Origin: CAYXZR01 sp964470025
GTDB taxonomy: Bacteria; Patescibacteriota; Patescibacteriia; Buchananbacterales; UBA6539
Direction of reading: 5' to 3'
DNA length: 51,829 nucleotides
Assembly: GCA_964470025.1 (NCBI GenBank)
Contig: CAYXZR010000004.1
Coordinates: 1-51,829, forward strand
Part shown: positions 33,236 through 40,676 of the stretch, in pieces
Position numbering within the stretch: the stretch's first letter is position 1
How the letters are laid out: each line of letters opens with the position of its first letter
Position numbers and translations under genes: made by a program
Notes under the pieces: model-generated
Told to the model about the DNA's origin: nothing
Database searches by the model: none
Seen by the model: only the letters and a program-made list of their open reading frames with translations

Positions 33236-34080
33236 GAATTACTTTTTTGTAGTAGTATTACTCGATCTAATTGTGCAAGATCTTTTATAATTCTTATAGA
33301 ATATTGTGGAAGGTAGTGATGAGCTACTTTTTTTATTTCGATTGATTGACGAGGGTCAAGTTCGCCAATAATTACAGATGGGAGTTGATCTCGTTGTTGT
33401 AATTGATGAAAGATTGCATGGTATGCTTCTAACCCTTGCGTGCCAGCATAAAGTGCTTCTTGAGGCTCGTGTTTAATGCTTGCATTAGGTTGAAACATTG
33501 TTTTTGTGCCATAGGGAGGGTTTGATACTAGGATGTCAATATGGGTATTTTTGAGAGGTTCAAGAAAGTTACCTTCAGTAAACTCAACAATAACATCGTG
33601 CTTTTTACTATTTTTTTGTGCTACTGTTAGGGCCTTAGAACTACAATCAGTTGCAACTACTCGCGCCTCTGGTAGCTGTTTTGCGATGGAAATAGCTATA
33701 CAGCCACTACCAGTGCCAATATCTGCAATCACTACGGGTTCTTTATTAATAGTATTAGAAAAATGTAATGCCTGCTCCACGAGTAGCTCGGTTTCTGGTC
33801 TTGGCACTAATACGTCATGCGTCACTATAAAATCAAGACCAAAAAATTCTTTATTACCCGTAATGTAGGCAATAGGAGTGAAGTCACATCGTTTGTCTAT
33901 GTACGAAAAGAAATCTTTTTCTTCTTGTGGCTCAAGTGATTTTGAGAAATAGGTGAGTAGGTATTCTTTTGTTTGACCCAGGGTATGTGCTAGTAAGATT
34001 TGTGCATCGAGCTCTGCGGTGGTAATTTCGTGCTCTGTAAGTTTCTGTATAGCCTGCTCAAGGGCGGACTGAATAGTCAT
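33232..34080 (-). CDS. prmC: Release-factor glutamine methyltransferase PrmC (HemK)
   Basis: 282 residues. The N-terminal helical domain (1-about 85) recognises the release factor. The SAM-binding Rossmann domain has VIADIGTGSGCIAISIA and the catalytic NPPY motif in ILVSNPPYGTK. The enzyme methylates the Gln of the GGQ motif in release factors. It begins two bases after prfA, its substrate gene, in the same operon. Confidence 0.97.
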   Translation of the reverse strand: MTIQSALEQAIQKLTEHEITTAELDAQILLAHTLGQTKEYLLTYFSKSLEPQEEKDFFSYIDKRCDFTPIAYITGNKEFFGLDFIVTHDVLVPRPETELLVEQALHFSNTINKEPVVIADIGTGSGCIAISIAKQLPEARVVATDCSSKALTVAQKNSKKHDVIVEFTEGNFLEPLKNTHIDILVSNPPYGTKTMFQPNASIKHEPQEALYAGTQGLEAYHAIFHQLQQRDQLPSVIIGELDPRQSIEIKKVAHHYLPQYSIRIIKDLAQLDRVILLQKSNS

Positions 34081-34082
34081 GG

Positions 34083-35135
34083 TTATGCTTTTAGTTTTCT
34101 GTCTTCTTCGTGGAGCGCTTCGATGATTGGCTTAATATCTCCATCGAGAATAGTGGTGAGATTATGCCAGCTCTGTTTGATGCGGTGGTCGGTTACTCGG
34201 TCTTGAGGGAAGTTGTATGTACGGATTTTTTCTGAGCGGTCGCCAGTTCCAATTTGTGATTTACGGGCTTCGGATCGTTCTTTTTGTTGCCGTTCTTGCT
34301 CAGCTGCAAATAGTCGAGACCGTAGGATCTGCATAGCTTTGAATCTGTTTTGGTGCTGTGATTTTTCGTCTTGGCAGCTTACCACGGTGTTGGTTGGTAG
34401 GTGAGTAATACGGACTGCGGAGTCGGTAGTGTTTACACTTTGTCCGCCATTGCCACCAGAGCGAAATACGTCAATTCGCAGATCTTCGTCTCTAATTTGT
34501 ATATCTACTTCTTCTGCTTCAGGGAGTACTGCTACGGTTGCTGCTGAGGTATGGATGCGCCCTGATTTTTCAGTTTCTGGTACACGCTGCACACGATGAA
34601 CCCCGCTTTCGTATTGCAGATCACCATATACATTTGTTCCCTTGATTTCAAAAATTACTTCCTTAAATCCGCCAATTCCAATATTACTTGAACTCATGAT
34701 GCTTGTTTTCCAGCCTTGGCGTTCTGCGTACCGTGAGTACATGCGGAAAAGGTCAGCAGCAAAAAGTGCAGCTTCATCACCACCTGTGCCAGCTCGAACT
34801 TCAACGATAATATCTTTGTGGGCATAAGGATCTGGTGGAATAAGTGCGATATCTATTTTTTTCTTAAGAGTTTCTAATTCTTCTGACAGTGACGAGATTT
34901 CTTCTTCGGCCATGCTTAGTAATTCTTTGTCTGATTCATTGTCTAAAGTGTCTTGAGCCTGCTCGAGTTGATCAGCTGCTGTCATGTAGCGCTGAATATT
35001 TTCAGCGACAACCTTAAGTTGATGAAATCGTGATGATACTTCTTGATACTTTTTTTGATTAGCAAGAATCTCCTGATTAGTGAGATCAGTTTCTAGCTGT
35101 TTGTATTCATCGAGGATTGCTTGATATTTTTTCAT
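34083..35135 (-). CDS. prfA: Peptide chain release factor 1
   Basis: 350 residues from the ATG at 35135 (MKKYQA); the longer frame adds 9 residues. The N-terminal coiled coil (1-about 100) precedes the domain with codon-reading motif PET in RVQRVPETEKSGRIHTS. The GGQ loop is in RSGGNGGQSVNTTDSAVRITH. RF1 reads UAA and UAG. It is followed by prmC. Between rpmE and prfA lies a bidirectional terminator, so the two have separate expression. Confidence 0.97.
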   Translation of the reverse strand: MKKYQAILDEYKQLETDLTNQEILANQKKYQEVSSRFHQLKVVAENIQRYMTAADQLEQAQDTLDNESDKELLSMAEEEISSLSEELETLKKKIDIALIPPDPYAHKDIIVEVRAGTGGDEAALFAADLFRMYSRYAERQGWKTSIMSSSNIGIGGFKEVIFEIKGTNVYGDLQYESGVHRVQRVPETEKSGRIHTSAATVAVLPEAEEVDIQIRDEDLRIDVFRSGGNGGQSVNTTDSAVRITHLPTNTVVSCQDEKSQHQNRFKAMQILRSRLFAAEQERQQKERSEARKSQIGTGDRSEKIRTYNFPQDRVTDHRIKQSWHNLTTILDGDIKPIIEALHEEDRKLKA

Positions 35136-35164
35136 AATAGTAGTGTAACATTTCTTTTCCATAC

Positions 35165-35195
35165 AAAAAACTCCCTAACAAAGAAGGAGTTTTTT
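35165..35195. terminator. Terminator between rpmE and prfA
   Basis: AAAAAACTCC and GGAGTTTTTT form a 10-bp stem with an 11-base loop. On the minus strand it follows the rpmE stop at 35205 and has a T run. Confidence 0.85.
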
Positions 35196-35204
35196 GTGGC
35201 ACAG

Positions 35205-35489
35205 TTACTCTTGTGTGTCTTTTTCTTGTTTTCGAGCTTCTTCTTTTTGCTTCTTGGCTTTTTTGCCTTTGCGATCAGCAAGGTCTGCTTGCTTTGCAGC
35301 TCGAGCCTGGAATTTTTCAACACGACGTGCGGTGTCAACAAGCTTTTGTTTTCCAGTGTAGAATGGATGATTTCCAGAATACATTTCAACACGAAGCTCA
35401 GGTTGGGTTGAACCAACAGTCATCACGGTTTCACCATTGACGATTACTTTTGCGTCTGGGTGCCAGGTTGGATGTAGATCTTTTTTCAT
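35205..35489 (-). CDS. rpmE: 50S ribosomal protein L31
   Basis: 94 residues. The L31 core (1-about 65) reads KKDLHPTWHPDAKVIVNGETVMT and NHPFYTGKQK. It has no cysteine, so it is the zinc-free type. A Lys/Ala/Gln/Glu-rich tail of about 25 residues (AKQADLADRKGKKAKKQKEE) extends it, longer than the usual 70-90 residues. It precedes prfA. Its own promoter lies at 35539-35567. Confidence 0.95.
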   Translation of the reverse strand: MKKDLHPTWHPDAKVIVNGETVMTVGSTQPELRVEMYSGNHPFYTGKQKLVDTARRVEKFQARAAKQADLADRKGKKAKKQKEEARKQEKDTQE

Positions 35490-35538
35490 AATCTAGGTAT
35501 AAAACTAGTGATTTGAATATTGAGAATAATACGTGAGA

Positions 35539-35567
35539 ACTATAGCATAGAGCTTTATTTTTGGCAA
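35539..35567 (-). promoter_or_regulatory. Promoter of rpmE
   Basis: On the minus strand TTGCCA (35567-35562) and TATAGT (35544-35539) are 17 bases apart. It gives an untranslated leader of about 45 bases. Confidence 0.8.
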
Positions 35568-35616
35568 GGGTTGATAAGTAGCTTAATTAAGGCTTTTTTC
35601 TACGTTTAGGCATTTC

Positions 35617-35645
35617 TTGACGTATTTAGTATTCCATGGTACTAT
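35617..35645 (+). promoter_or_regulatory. Promoter of rpsB-tsf
   Basis: TTGACG (35617-35622), 17 bases, TACTAT (35640-35645). Transcription would start near 35652, giving a leader of about 135 bases before the ATG at 35787. Confidence 0.82.
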
Positions 35646-35651
35646 TTTGTC

Positions 35652-35786
35652 GTCTTAATAATCTAATTCATTCATACCGCAAAGACAATGATTATGAGCT
35701 CCTCCCATGTATATGGGCCTTATAATCGGCGGTAGAAGACTGCTAGTTTGGCATAGCTAAGGTAGCGGATAAAAGGAATAATCATT
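35652..35786 (+). promoter_or_regulatory. Structured 5' leader of rpsB with two competing foldings
   Basis: GATTATGAG (35690-35698) can pair with CTTATAATC (35719-35727), enclosing a second stem CCCAT/ATGGG (35704-35708/35713-35717, loop GTAT). The overlapping AATGATTAT (35687-35695) can instead pair perfectly with ATAATCATT (35778-35786), which lies directly between the Shine-Dalgarno AAGGA (35773-35777) and the ATG. The two foldings exclude each other. The second would block initiation. Leader-based control by S2 is known for rpsB in other bacteria, so autoregulation is a reasonable guess. Confidence 0.6.
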
Positions 35787-36467
35787 ATGAATATCCCTGA
35801 TTTGATGACTATGTTGAAATCAGGTGTTCACTTCGGGCACCAAGTTTCACGACGTCATCCAAAAATGAAGCCATTTATTTTCATGGTTAAGAATGGTTTT
35901 CATATTATTGACCTTGAGCAAACACAAAAACAAATGCACGAGGCAAAGAGTTTTATTAAATCAACCGTGGAGTCTGGTGGAAAGATTTTGTTTTTAGGAA
36001 CAAAGAAGCAAGCTAGAAAAATTGTTCGAAAGCATGCAGAGGACTGTGGCATGCCATTTATCACTGAGCGATGGCTTGGTGGAACCTTTACTAACTTTGC
36101 TGCGATTTCAAAGTTGATTAAGAACTACAATGACCTGCAAGCTAAGAAGGAAAAAGGTGAGTTTAGTAAATACACTAAAAAGGAACGACTTGATTTTGAT
36201 CGTGAGATTGAACGCCTTGAAACTATCGTTGGTGGTGTAAAGGATATGCAAAAAGTTCCTGAAGCATTGTTTGTGGTTGATATTAAGAAAGAGAAAACCG
36301 CAGTTCGTGAAGCGATTCGAAGAAAGATTCCTATTATCGCACTTTGTGATACCAATACTAATCCTGATTTAGTACAATATCCAATTGCTGCAAATGACGA
36401 TGCAATCAAGTCAATTGAACTTGTGACTGACTTTGTTGCCTCAGCAGTAAAAGAAGCGAAAAAATAA
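35787..36467 (+). CDS. rpsB: 30S ribosomal protein S2
   Basis: 226 residues. The S2 marks are MLKSGVHFGHQVSRRHPKMKPFIF, the coiled-coil insert (about 100-155) and VVDIKKEKTAVREAIRRKIPIIALCDTNTNP near the end. It belongs to the small subunit and is the last-assembling type of protein near the mRNA exit. A good Shine-Dalgarno AAGGA lies 9 bases before the ATG. tsf follows after 27 bases, the standard rpsB-tsf order. Confidence 0.98.
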   Translation: MNIPDLMTMLKSGVHFGHQVSRRHPKMKPFIFMVKNGFHIIDLEQTQKQMHEAKSFIKSTVESGGKILFLGTKKQARKIVRKHAEDCGMPFITERWLGGTFTNFAAISKLIKNYNDLQAKKEKGEFSKYTKKERLDFDREIERLETIVGGVKDMQKVPEALFVVDIKKEKTAVREAIRRKIPIIALCDTNTNPDLVQYPIAANDDAIKSIELVTDFVASAVKEAKK

Positions 36468-36494
36468 CGACTTAATAACGTAAACAAAAATACT

Positions 36495-37085
36495 ATGGCC
36501 ATTGATACAAAAACATTAGCTCAATTACGTGAAATGACTGGCGCAGGTCTTTCTGACTGTCAGGCAGCTTTAACTGAGTCAAATGGTGACTTGGAAAAGG
36601 CAGTAGAGATTTTACGAAAAAAAGGTGCGGCTAAGGCTGCAAAAAAGATGGCTGAACGTGAAGCAGGTGAAGGTTTGATCGGAAGCTATATTCACAGTAA
36701 TGGAAAAATTGGTGTAATGGTTGATGTCCGATGTGAAACTGATTTTGTAGCACGAAATCCTGAGTTTCAAGATCTTGTTAAAGATTTGGCAATGCATATT
36801 GCAGCTGCAAATCCTCAGTATCTTACCTCGGAAGAAGTGAGTCAAGAAGATATGGATAAAGAAAAATCAGTCTACACTGAGCAGCTTAAGACTGAAGGAA
36901 AGCCTGAAGAGATGATTGCTAAGATTGTTGAAGGCAAGATGGGTAAATATTTCCAAGAAGTATGTTTGCTTGAGCAGTCTTATATTAAGGATGACTCAAT
37001 TACTATTTCTGATTTAATCACTCAAAAAATCCAAAAGCTTGGAGAAAAGATCGAAGTTATTCGGTTTACACGATATTCAATCTAA
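36495..37085 (+). CDS. tsf: Elongation factor Ts
   Basis: 196 residues, the short form with one core subdomain (as in Thermus) rather than the 280-residue E. coli form. The N-terminal UBA-like domain reads TKTLAQLREMTGAGLSDCQAALTESNGD. The core has GSYIHSNGKIGVMVDVRCETDFVARN and the end has VCLLEQSYIKDD. It recycles EF-Tu-GDP to EF-Tu-GTP. No clear terminator follows, and the lipoprotein gene begins 21 bases later with its own -10 box. Confidence 0.97.
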   Translation: MAIDTKTLAQLREMTGAGLSDCQAALTESNGDLEKAVEILRKKGAAKAAKKMAEREAGEGLIGSYIHSNGKIGVMVDVRCETDFVARNPEFQDLVKDLAMHIAAANPQYLTSEEVSQEDMDKEKSVYTEQLKTEGKPEEMIAKIVEGKMGKYFQEVCLLEQSYIKDDSITISDLITQKIQKLGEKIEVIRFTRYSI

Positions 37086-37106
37086 GGTACGCTGTATTAT
37101 AGCGTT

Positions 37107-38033
37107 ATGATTAAATATCAATTCTCAACAACATGGCGAGTATTCTGCCTACTATTTGCAGTAGGTGTGGTGCTCGCTGGTTGTTTTAATAAAGGTTTTG
37201 AACGAAGCGTTTCTCCAAGCAATTCGTCACGATCAACAAATACCACTGGTCAAGTTACAATTTCTGACTCAGCTGTTGTGATTACTTCACCAGTTAGTAA
37301 TGCAGTACTTGAGCAGACTTTTACTGTTACTGGTAGTGTGACTGATGAGCGTTCAGCTATTTATTATAGATTACGTGATTCACAGCAGCAGGTAATTCTT
37401 GAAGATGTGTATACTCGTCAGGCTGGAACTAATTCTTTTTCTTTTGAAGTAGAATACGAAGCCTCAATAACACCTGCGGGCACTTTTGAGGTGTATGAAG
37501 TGACTGGCGAAGGGGAGAGTGCTACAGAAAAAGTAGTTGTAGCTATTCCAGTTCGTTTTGCATCCGTGGCCACTACTACTATTAATGTGTTTTTTAATAA
37601 CATCGAAGGCGATCCTGAGCTTGAGGCGTGTTCTGATGTCTTGCCAGTTGAGCGAGTAGTTAATCTTGTAAATCCATTGCCACTTGCGGCACTTAATGCG
37701 CTTTTTGGTGGTCCGACTCAAGAAGATGCTGAAAATGGCTTTGTTTCTCAATTGCCATTACCCTCAACTACGACTGTAAGTGTTAATAGTGTTGATCTTC
37801 AGGAAGGTGTTTTAGAAGTTGATTTTAGTGCTTCACTGCTTGATGAAGTAGAGGATGAATGTGATATCGATGGTATTGAATCACAGATCACTACAACACT
37901 TTTGCAGTTTGAAGAAATTGAAGAGGTGACTATATTAGTTGATGGGGAGCCTTATAATGATGCACTTCCTCAAATTGAGGAAGTGGAGCTAGAAGAAGAG
38001 GATTCTGTAGATGCTGAAAAAACTGAAGAGTAG
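37107..38033 (+). CDS. Lipoprotein with Gmad2 and GerMN domains
   Basis: 308 residues. The signal peptide ends in the lipobox VLAGC (Cys at about 26). A Gmad2 immunoglobulin-like domain (about 55-155: VITSPVSNAVLEQTFTVTGSVTDE) precedes a GerMN domain (about 158-290: TINVFFNNIEGD and VDFSASLLDEV). A Glu-rich tail ends it. In spore-formers GerM helps germination, while here it must have another surface role. The TATTAT box at 37095-37100 lies six bases before the ATG, so translation may be leaderless. A 16-bp terminator follows. Confidence 0.88.
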   Translation: MIKYQFSTTWRVFCLLFAVGVVLAGCFNKGFERSVSPSNSSRSTNTTGQVTISDSAVVITSPVSNAVLEQTFTVTGSVTDERSAIYYRLRDSQQQVILEDVYTRQAGTNSFSFEVEYEASITPAGTFEVYEVTGEGESATEKVVVAIPVRFASVATTTINVFFNNIEGDPELEACSDVLPVERVVNLVNPLPLAALNALFGGPTQEDAENGFVSQLPLPSTTTVSVNSVDLQEGVLEVDFSASLLDEVEDECDIDGIESQITTTLLQFEEIEEVTILVDGEPYNDALPQIEEVELEEEDSVDAEKTEE

Positions 38034-38050
38034 TTTAAGTGCTTGAGACC

Positions 38051-38086
38051 AATACAAAAAGCGGCTTACCAGCCGCTTTTTGTATT
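38051..38086. terminator. Bidirectional terminator after the GerMN lipoprotein
   Basis: AATACAAAAAGCGGCT pairs over all 16 bases with its mirror at 38071-38086 around loop TACC. Serves the plus-strand lipoprotein and the minus-strand gene ending at 38094. Confidence 0.95.
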
Positions 38087-38093
38087 ATGTAAA

Positions 38094-38486
38094 TTATATA
38101 CTGTCTAGCACTGCTTCGATTGATTTTTTATGCTCTACAGCGGGGTGAAAGAAGAAAAGTGATCTAGTGGTGTCACTGCCAACTACATATATTTTTTTAG
38201 GCTTGTTGCTATTAAGGTGCGATGCAAGGGCGGCACCAAGTTCTGAGTATTTTGCTCTTCCGTCTATGGGCTCTGATAGAATAACAAAAATGTCACAGTT
38301 TAATACTCCATCCAAATCTCTCAGAGCTCTTTTTTGTTTTTCTGTAAAGAAATTTTTGTCATCTCGTGTTATGGGAATATCTTGAGTCCAGTCTGCTGCA
38401 ATTTGATGTCCAGCCAATTTAATTTTATTACAGATCTCTGCTGCTTTCTTTTTCTCTTTAATTGATGCTGCAAGGTAAAATTTCAT
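38094..38486 (-). CDS. Nucleoside 2-deoxyribosyltransferase-like protein
   Basis: 130 residues. The N-terminus MKFYLAASIKEKKKA and the motifs LNCDIFVILSEPIDGRAKYSELGAAL and KKIYVVG match the nucleoside 2-deoxyribosyltransferase fold (DNPH1/Rcl group). The catalytic Glu in the block YSELGAAL is present. It would cleave or exchange the N-glycosidic bond of deoxynucleosides or nucleotides, which could serve nucleotide salvage in a reduced genome. A second protein of the fold is encoded at 39947. It starts 3 bases after the DUF1801 gene. Confidence 0.75.
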   Translation of the reverse strand: MKFYLAASIKEKKKAAEICNKIKLAGHQIAADWTQDIPITRDDKNFFTEKQKRALRDLDGVLNCDIFVILSEPIDGRAKYSELGAALASHLNSNKPKKIYVVGSDTTRSLFFFHPAVEHKKSIEAVLDSI

Positions 38487-38489
38487 ACG

Positions 38490-38909
38490 TTAGGTTTTTG
38501 GGTACATTTTTTTCATATCCTTGACTGATTGTTTGATAATTTTTTCCAGGATTTTAGTATCAATATCTTCAAGGTTCTTAATGTACAGACAAGATGAGCC
38601 ATTTTTGTATGGACCGAGTTTTTTGAGAAGCTCGGGATATTTTGTTACACCTGGCATGATATAGATAGAGAGTTTTTGTTTTCGTGGGGAGAAGCCGGTA
38701 ATTGGCCAATCACCTTCGCGCCCACTGGCGTATACATAGTGATATGAACCATAGCCGACAATGCTTTCACCCCACATTGCTGGGCGCATGCCAGTTGCTT
38801 CTTTGAAGATTTTTAGCAGTTGCTTGCCGTCCTTTTTCTGCTGCTCAGGAAGTGAGTCGATGTAGGCAGAAGCACTGACTTTAGTTTTTATGGTTTTAAG
38901 CTCGGCCAT
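38490..38909 (-). CDS. DUF1801 protein (YdhG-like)
   Basis: 139 residues. Family marks are SASAYIDSLPEQQKKDGKQLLKIF, MWGESIVGYGSYHY, FSPRKQKLSIYIMPG and GSSCLYIKNLEDID. It is a small single-domain soluble protein of unknown biochemical function. The gene lies directly before the deoxyribosyltransferase-like gene on the same strand, with 3 bases between. It is divergent from gap. Confidence 0.9.
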   Translation of the reverse strand: MAELKTIKTKVSASAYIDSLPEQQKKDGKQLLKIFKEATGMRPAMWGESIVGYGSYHYVYASGREGDWPITGFSPRKQKLSIYIMPGVTKYPELLKKLGPYKNGSSCLYIKNLEDIDTKILEKIIKQSVKDMKKMYPKT

Positions 38910-38936
38910 AAAGGTGTTTATTAGTCATAAGTGATT

Positions 38937-38961
38937 TGCTATACTGTATGTATATTATACT
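38937..38961 (+). promoter_or_regulatory. Two -10 boxes ahead of gap
   Basis: An extended -10 (TGC TATACT, 38937-38945) and a second TATACT (38956-38961) precede the ATG at 38974. No convincing -35 for either. The second would leave a leader of about six bases. Confidence 0.5.
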
Positions 38962-38973
38962 TAAATTTATTTT

Positions 38974-39984
38974 ATGGCTACTCGTATTGCAATTAATGGT
39001 TTTGGTCGCATCGGACGTGCGGCATTTCGCATTGCTTTGAATAGCAAGAAAGTTACGGTTGTTGCTATTAATGACTTGATGGATACTGCAACCCTGGCAC
39101 ACCTGTTAAAGTACGATACTGTTTATGGCACGTTTGATAAAAAGGTTGTTGCTACCAAAAAGGGTATTAAGGTTGATGGAGTAGAGTACCCTGTTTTTGC
39201 TCAGAAAGATCCAGCACTTCTACCATGGAAGGAGCACAAGATTGATGTAGTGCTTGAATCAACAGGATTTTTCACTACAACTGAAAAAGCTCATGCGCAT
39301 ATTACTGCAGGCGCAAAACGAGTAGTGATTTCAGCTCCAGCAAAAGATGAGACGGCAACTGTGGTACTAGGTACTGAGGATGCAGAGAAAATGATAAAAA
39401 ACTCAAAGAAGCTGCCAGCAGTTATAGCTAATGCATCTTGTACAACTAATTGTATTTCACCGGTTATTCAAGTGCTTACTTCAGTATTTGGTGTAGAAAA
39501 AGCCTTGATGACCACGGTTCATTCATACACTTCTACGCAAAATTTGGTAGATGGTCCTAGCAAGGATATGCGTCGAGCGCGTGCTGCAGCAGAAAATATT
39601 ATTCCGACTACAACTGGTGCAGCAATTGCTACTACAAAAGTAATTCCTTCACTGGCTGGTAAGTTTGATGGGATTGCTGTTCGTGTGCCCACTCCTAGTG
39701 GGTCACTATCTGATATTACTGTAGTTTTAAAGAAGAATGTGACCGTTGAAGAGGTGAATGATGCATTTCGCAAGGCATCAAAGCAACCATTATATAAAGG
39801 TGTGCTAGGGGTGACTGATGAGCCTTTAGTTTCTTCTGACTACGTTGGTAATCCACACTCAGCAGTAGTGGATACCGAGTTTACTCGAGTTGCAGGTGGA
39901 AATCTAGTGAAAGTGCTTGCTTGGTATGATAACGAATGGGGATATGCTAATCGTTTGGTTGAAATGGCAATAAAGGTGAAGTAA
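38974..39984 (+). CDS. gap: Glyceraldehyde-3-phosphate dehydrogenase
   Basis: 336 residues. The NAD-binding GFGRIGR starts at 9 and AINDLMD at 31. The catalytic Cys156 is in ASCTTNC, with the base His in TVHSYTSTQN. The motif WYDNEWGYANR is present near the end. It oxidises glyceraldehyde 3-phosphate with NAD and phosphate. pgk, eno and two gpmI genes follow after a metallothionein-like gene and a lipoprotein gene, so this is the first step of a lower-glycolysis block. The 3' end overlaps the antisense deoxyribosyltransferase gene by 38 bases. Confidence 0.98.
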   Translation: MATRIAINGFGRIGRAAFRIALNSKKVTVVAINDLMDTATLAHLLKYDTVYGTFDKKVVATKKGIKVDGVEYPVFAQKDPALLPWKEHKIDVVLESTGFFTTTEKAHAHITAGAKRVVISAPAKDETATVVLGTEDAEKMIKNSKKLPAVIANASCTTNCISPVIQVLTSVFGVEKALMTTVHSYTSTQNLVDGPSKDMRRARAAAENIIPTTTGAAIATTKVIPSLAGKFDGIAVRVPTPSGSLSDITVVLKKNVTVEEVNDAFRKASKQPLYKGVLGVTDEPLVSSDYVGNPHSAVVDTEFTRVAGGNLVKVLAWYDNEWGYANRLVEMAIKVK

Positions 39985-40408
39985 TTTCTTCTTGATTTTC
40001 TTCAATATATCTGTTAATTATCGTTTTTGCTTCTTCGGGCGTGTTGTAATATTTTACTGTTGCAGAGTGAATGCCTGTTATCATTGCAGATAATTTTTTA
40101 CCTTCGCTTGGTCGATAGAGACAGAGTATAGGTTTACCGAGTGTTGAGGCGAGACCGATTTCATATCCGACGCCAAGACTTGGGGTGGTAGTTTCTGCAA
40201 TGAAGATATCGCACTGAGCTATCCAAGTAACATCCTGCCTAAATACCTCTTTTTGGTTGCTAGTATTACCCATTGTGGTTAGCGATTGCTCGGCTATGTG
40301 TTCGGTGAGTACTTTGTGACTTATAGATAAATGCTTTATAAGATCAATATATAAAGATGCGTCTTGTCTGCCGCCACTTATGGAGGCTGCGAAATAGATT
40401 TTTAACAT
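39947..40408 (-). CDS. Nucleoside 2-deoxyribosyltransferase-like protein, second copy
   Basis: 153 residues from the ATG at 40408. The fold marks are KIYFAASISGG at the start, CDIFIAETTTPSLGVGYEIGLASTLGKPILCLYR in the middle (catalytic Glu in YEIGLA) and YIEENQ at the end. It resembles the 38094 protein only in fold, with low identity. It probably acts in salvage of deoxynucleotides. Its 3' end overlaps the last 38 bases of gap on the other strand. It is divergent from the metallothionein-like gene. Confidence 0.82.
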   Translation of the reverse strand: MLKIYFAASISGGRQDASLYIDLIKHLSISHKVLTEHIAEQSLTTMGNTSNQKEVFRQDVTWIAQCDIFIAETTTPSLGVGYEIGLASTLGKPILCLYRPSEGKKLSAMITGIHSATVKYYNTPEEAKTIINRYIEENQEEITSPLLPFQPND

Positions 40409-40456
40409 AATTCTTACTTTAGTTACTACTATCCTCAACTATAGCATATTATCTTC

Positions 40457-40485
40457 TTGATTTTGAATGAGGATATTGTTAGGAT
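40457..40485 (+). promoter_or_regulatory. Possible promoter of the metallothionein-like gene
   Basis: TTGATT (40457-40462), 17 bases, TAGGAT (40480-40485). The -10 overlaps the second copy of a GGATATT direct repeat. Confidence 0.35.
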
Positions 40486-40488
40486 ATT
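40471..40488 (+). repeat. Direct repeat GGATATT, 11-base period, upstream of the Cys-rich gene
   Basis: GGATATT occurs at 40471-40477 and 40482-40488, one helical turn apart, each followed shortly by a GTTA. It lies 25-42 bases upstream of the ATG at 40513 and overlaps the candidate -10. This is a typical layout for a regulator binding site, but no regulator is known. Confidence 0.4.
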
Positions 40489-40512
40489 ACTGTTAATGAC
40501 TAAACTAAATAT

Positions 40513-40632
40513 ATGATATTTTTTGGAGAAGAAGGCACTTGTAATTGTGGAGAGGGCTGTGCTTGCGGAGAAGGCGGTTGTGCTTGTGAGCATGCGTGCA
40601 GTTGTGACGCCGAAGGGTGTACTTGTAGTTAA
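40513..40632 (+). CDS. Metallothionein-like 39-residue CxC protein
   Basis: 39 residues, start ATG at 40513, stop TAA at 40630-40632. After a short MIFFGEEG leader come ten Cys at 10, 12, 16, 18, 23, 25, 29, 31, 36 and 38, which form five CxC pairs with spacers of 3, 4, 3 and 4 residues. The rest is Gly, Glu and Ala with one His at 27. It is negatively charged. This spacing is that of metal-thiolate clusters, so binding of Zn, Cu or Cd is inferred. No named bacterial metallothionein family (SmtA, MymT) has this layout. A terminator follows at once, so it is a self-contained gene between gap and pgk. Confidence 0.75.
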   Translation: MIFFGEEGTCNCGEGCACGEGGCACEHACSCDAEGCTCS

Positions 40633-40639
40633 TAAGAGA

Positions 40640-40664
40640 AGCCAGTATGTACGCTGGCTTTTTA
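40640..40664 (+). terminator. Terminator of the metallothionein-like gene
   Basis: AGCCAG and CTGGCT form a 6-bp stem with an 8-base loop and a T run, 8 bases after the stop. Confidence 0.82.
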
Positions 40665-40676
40665 AGTAATCATATT

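Noticed and set aside
35121..35440. Plus-strand frames opposite rpmE
   Set aside because: They are reverse frames of the ribosomal protein gene and of the terminator, with Phe/Leu/Cys-rich nonsense composition.
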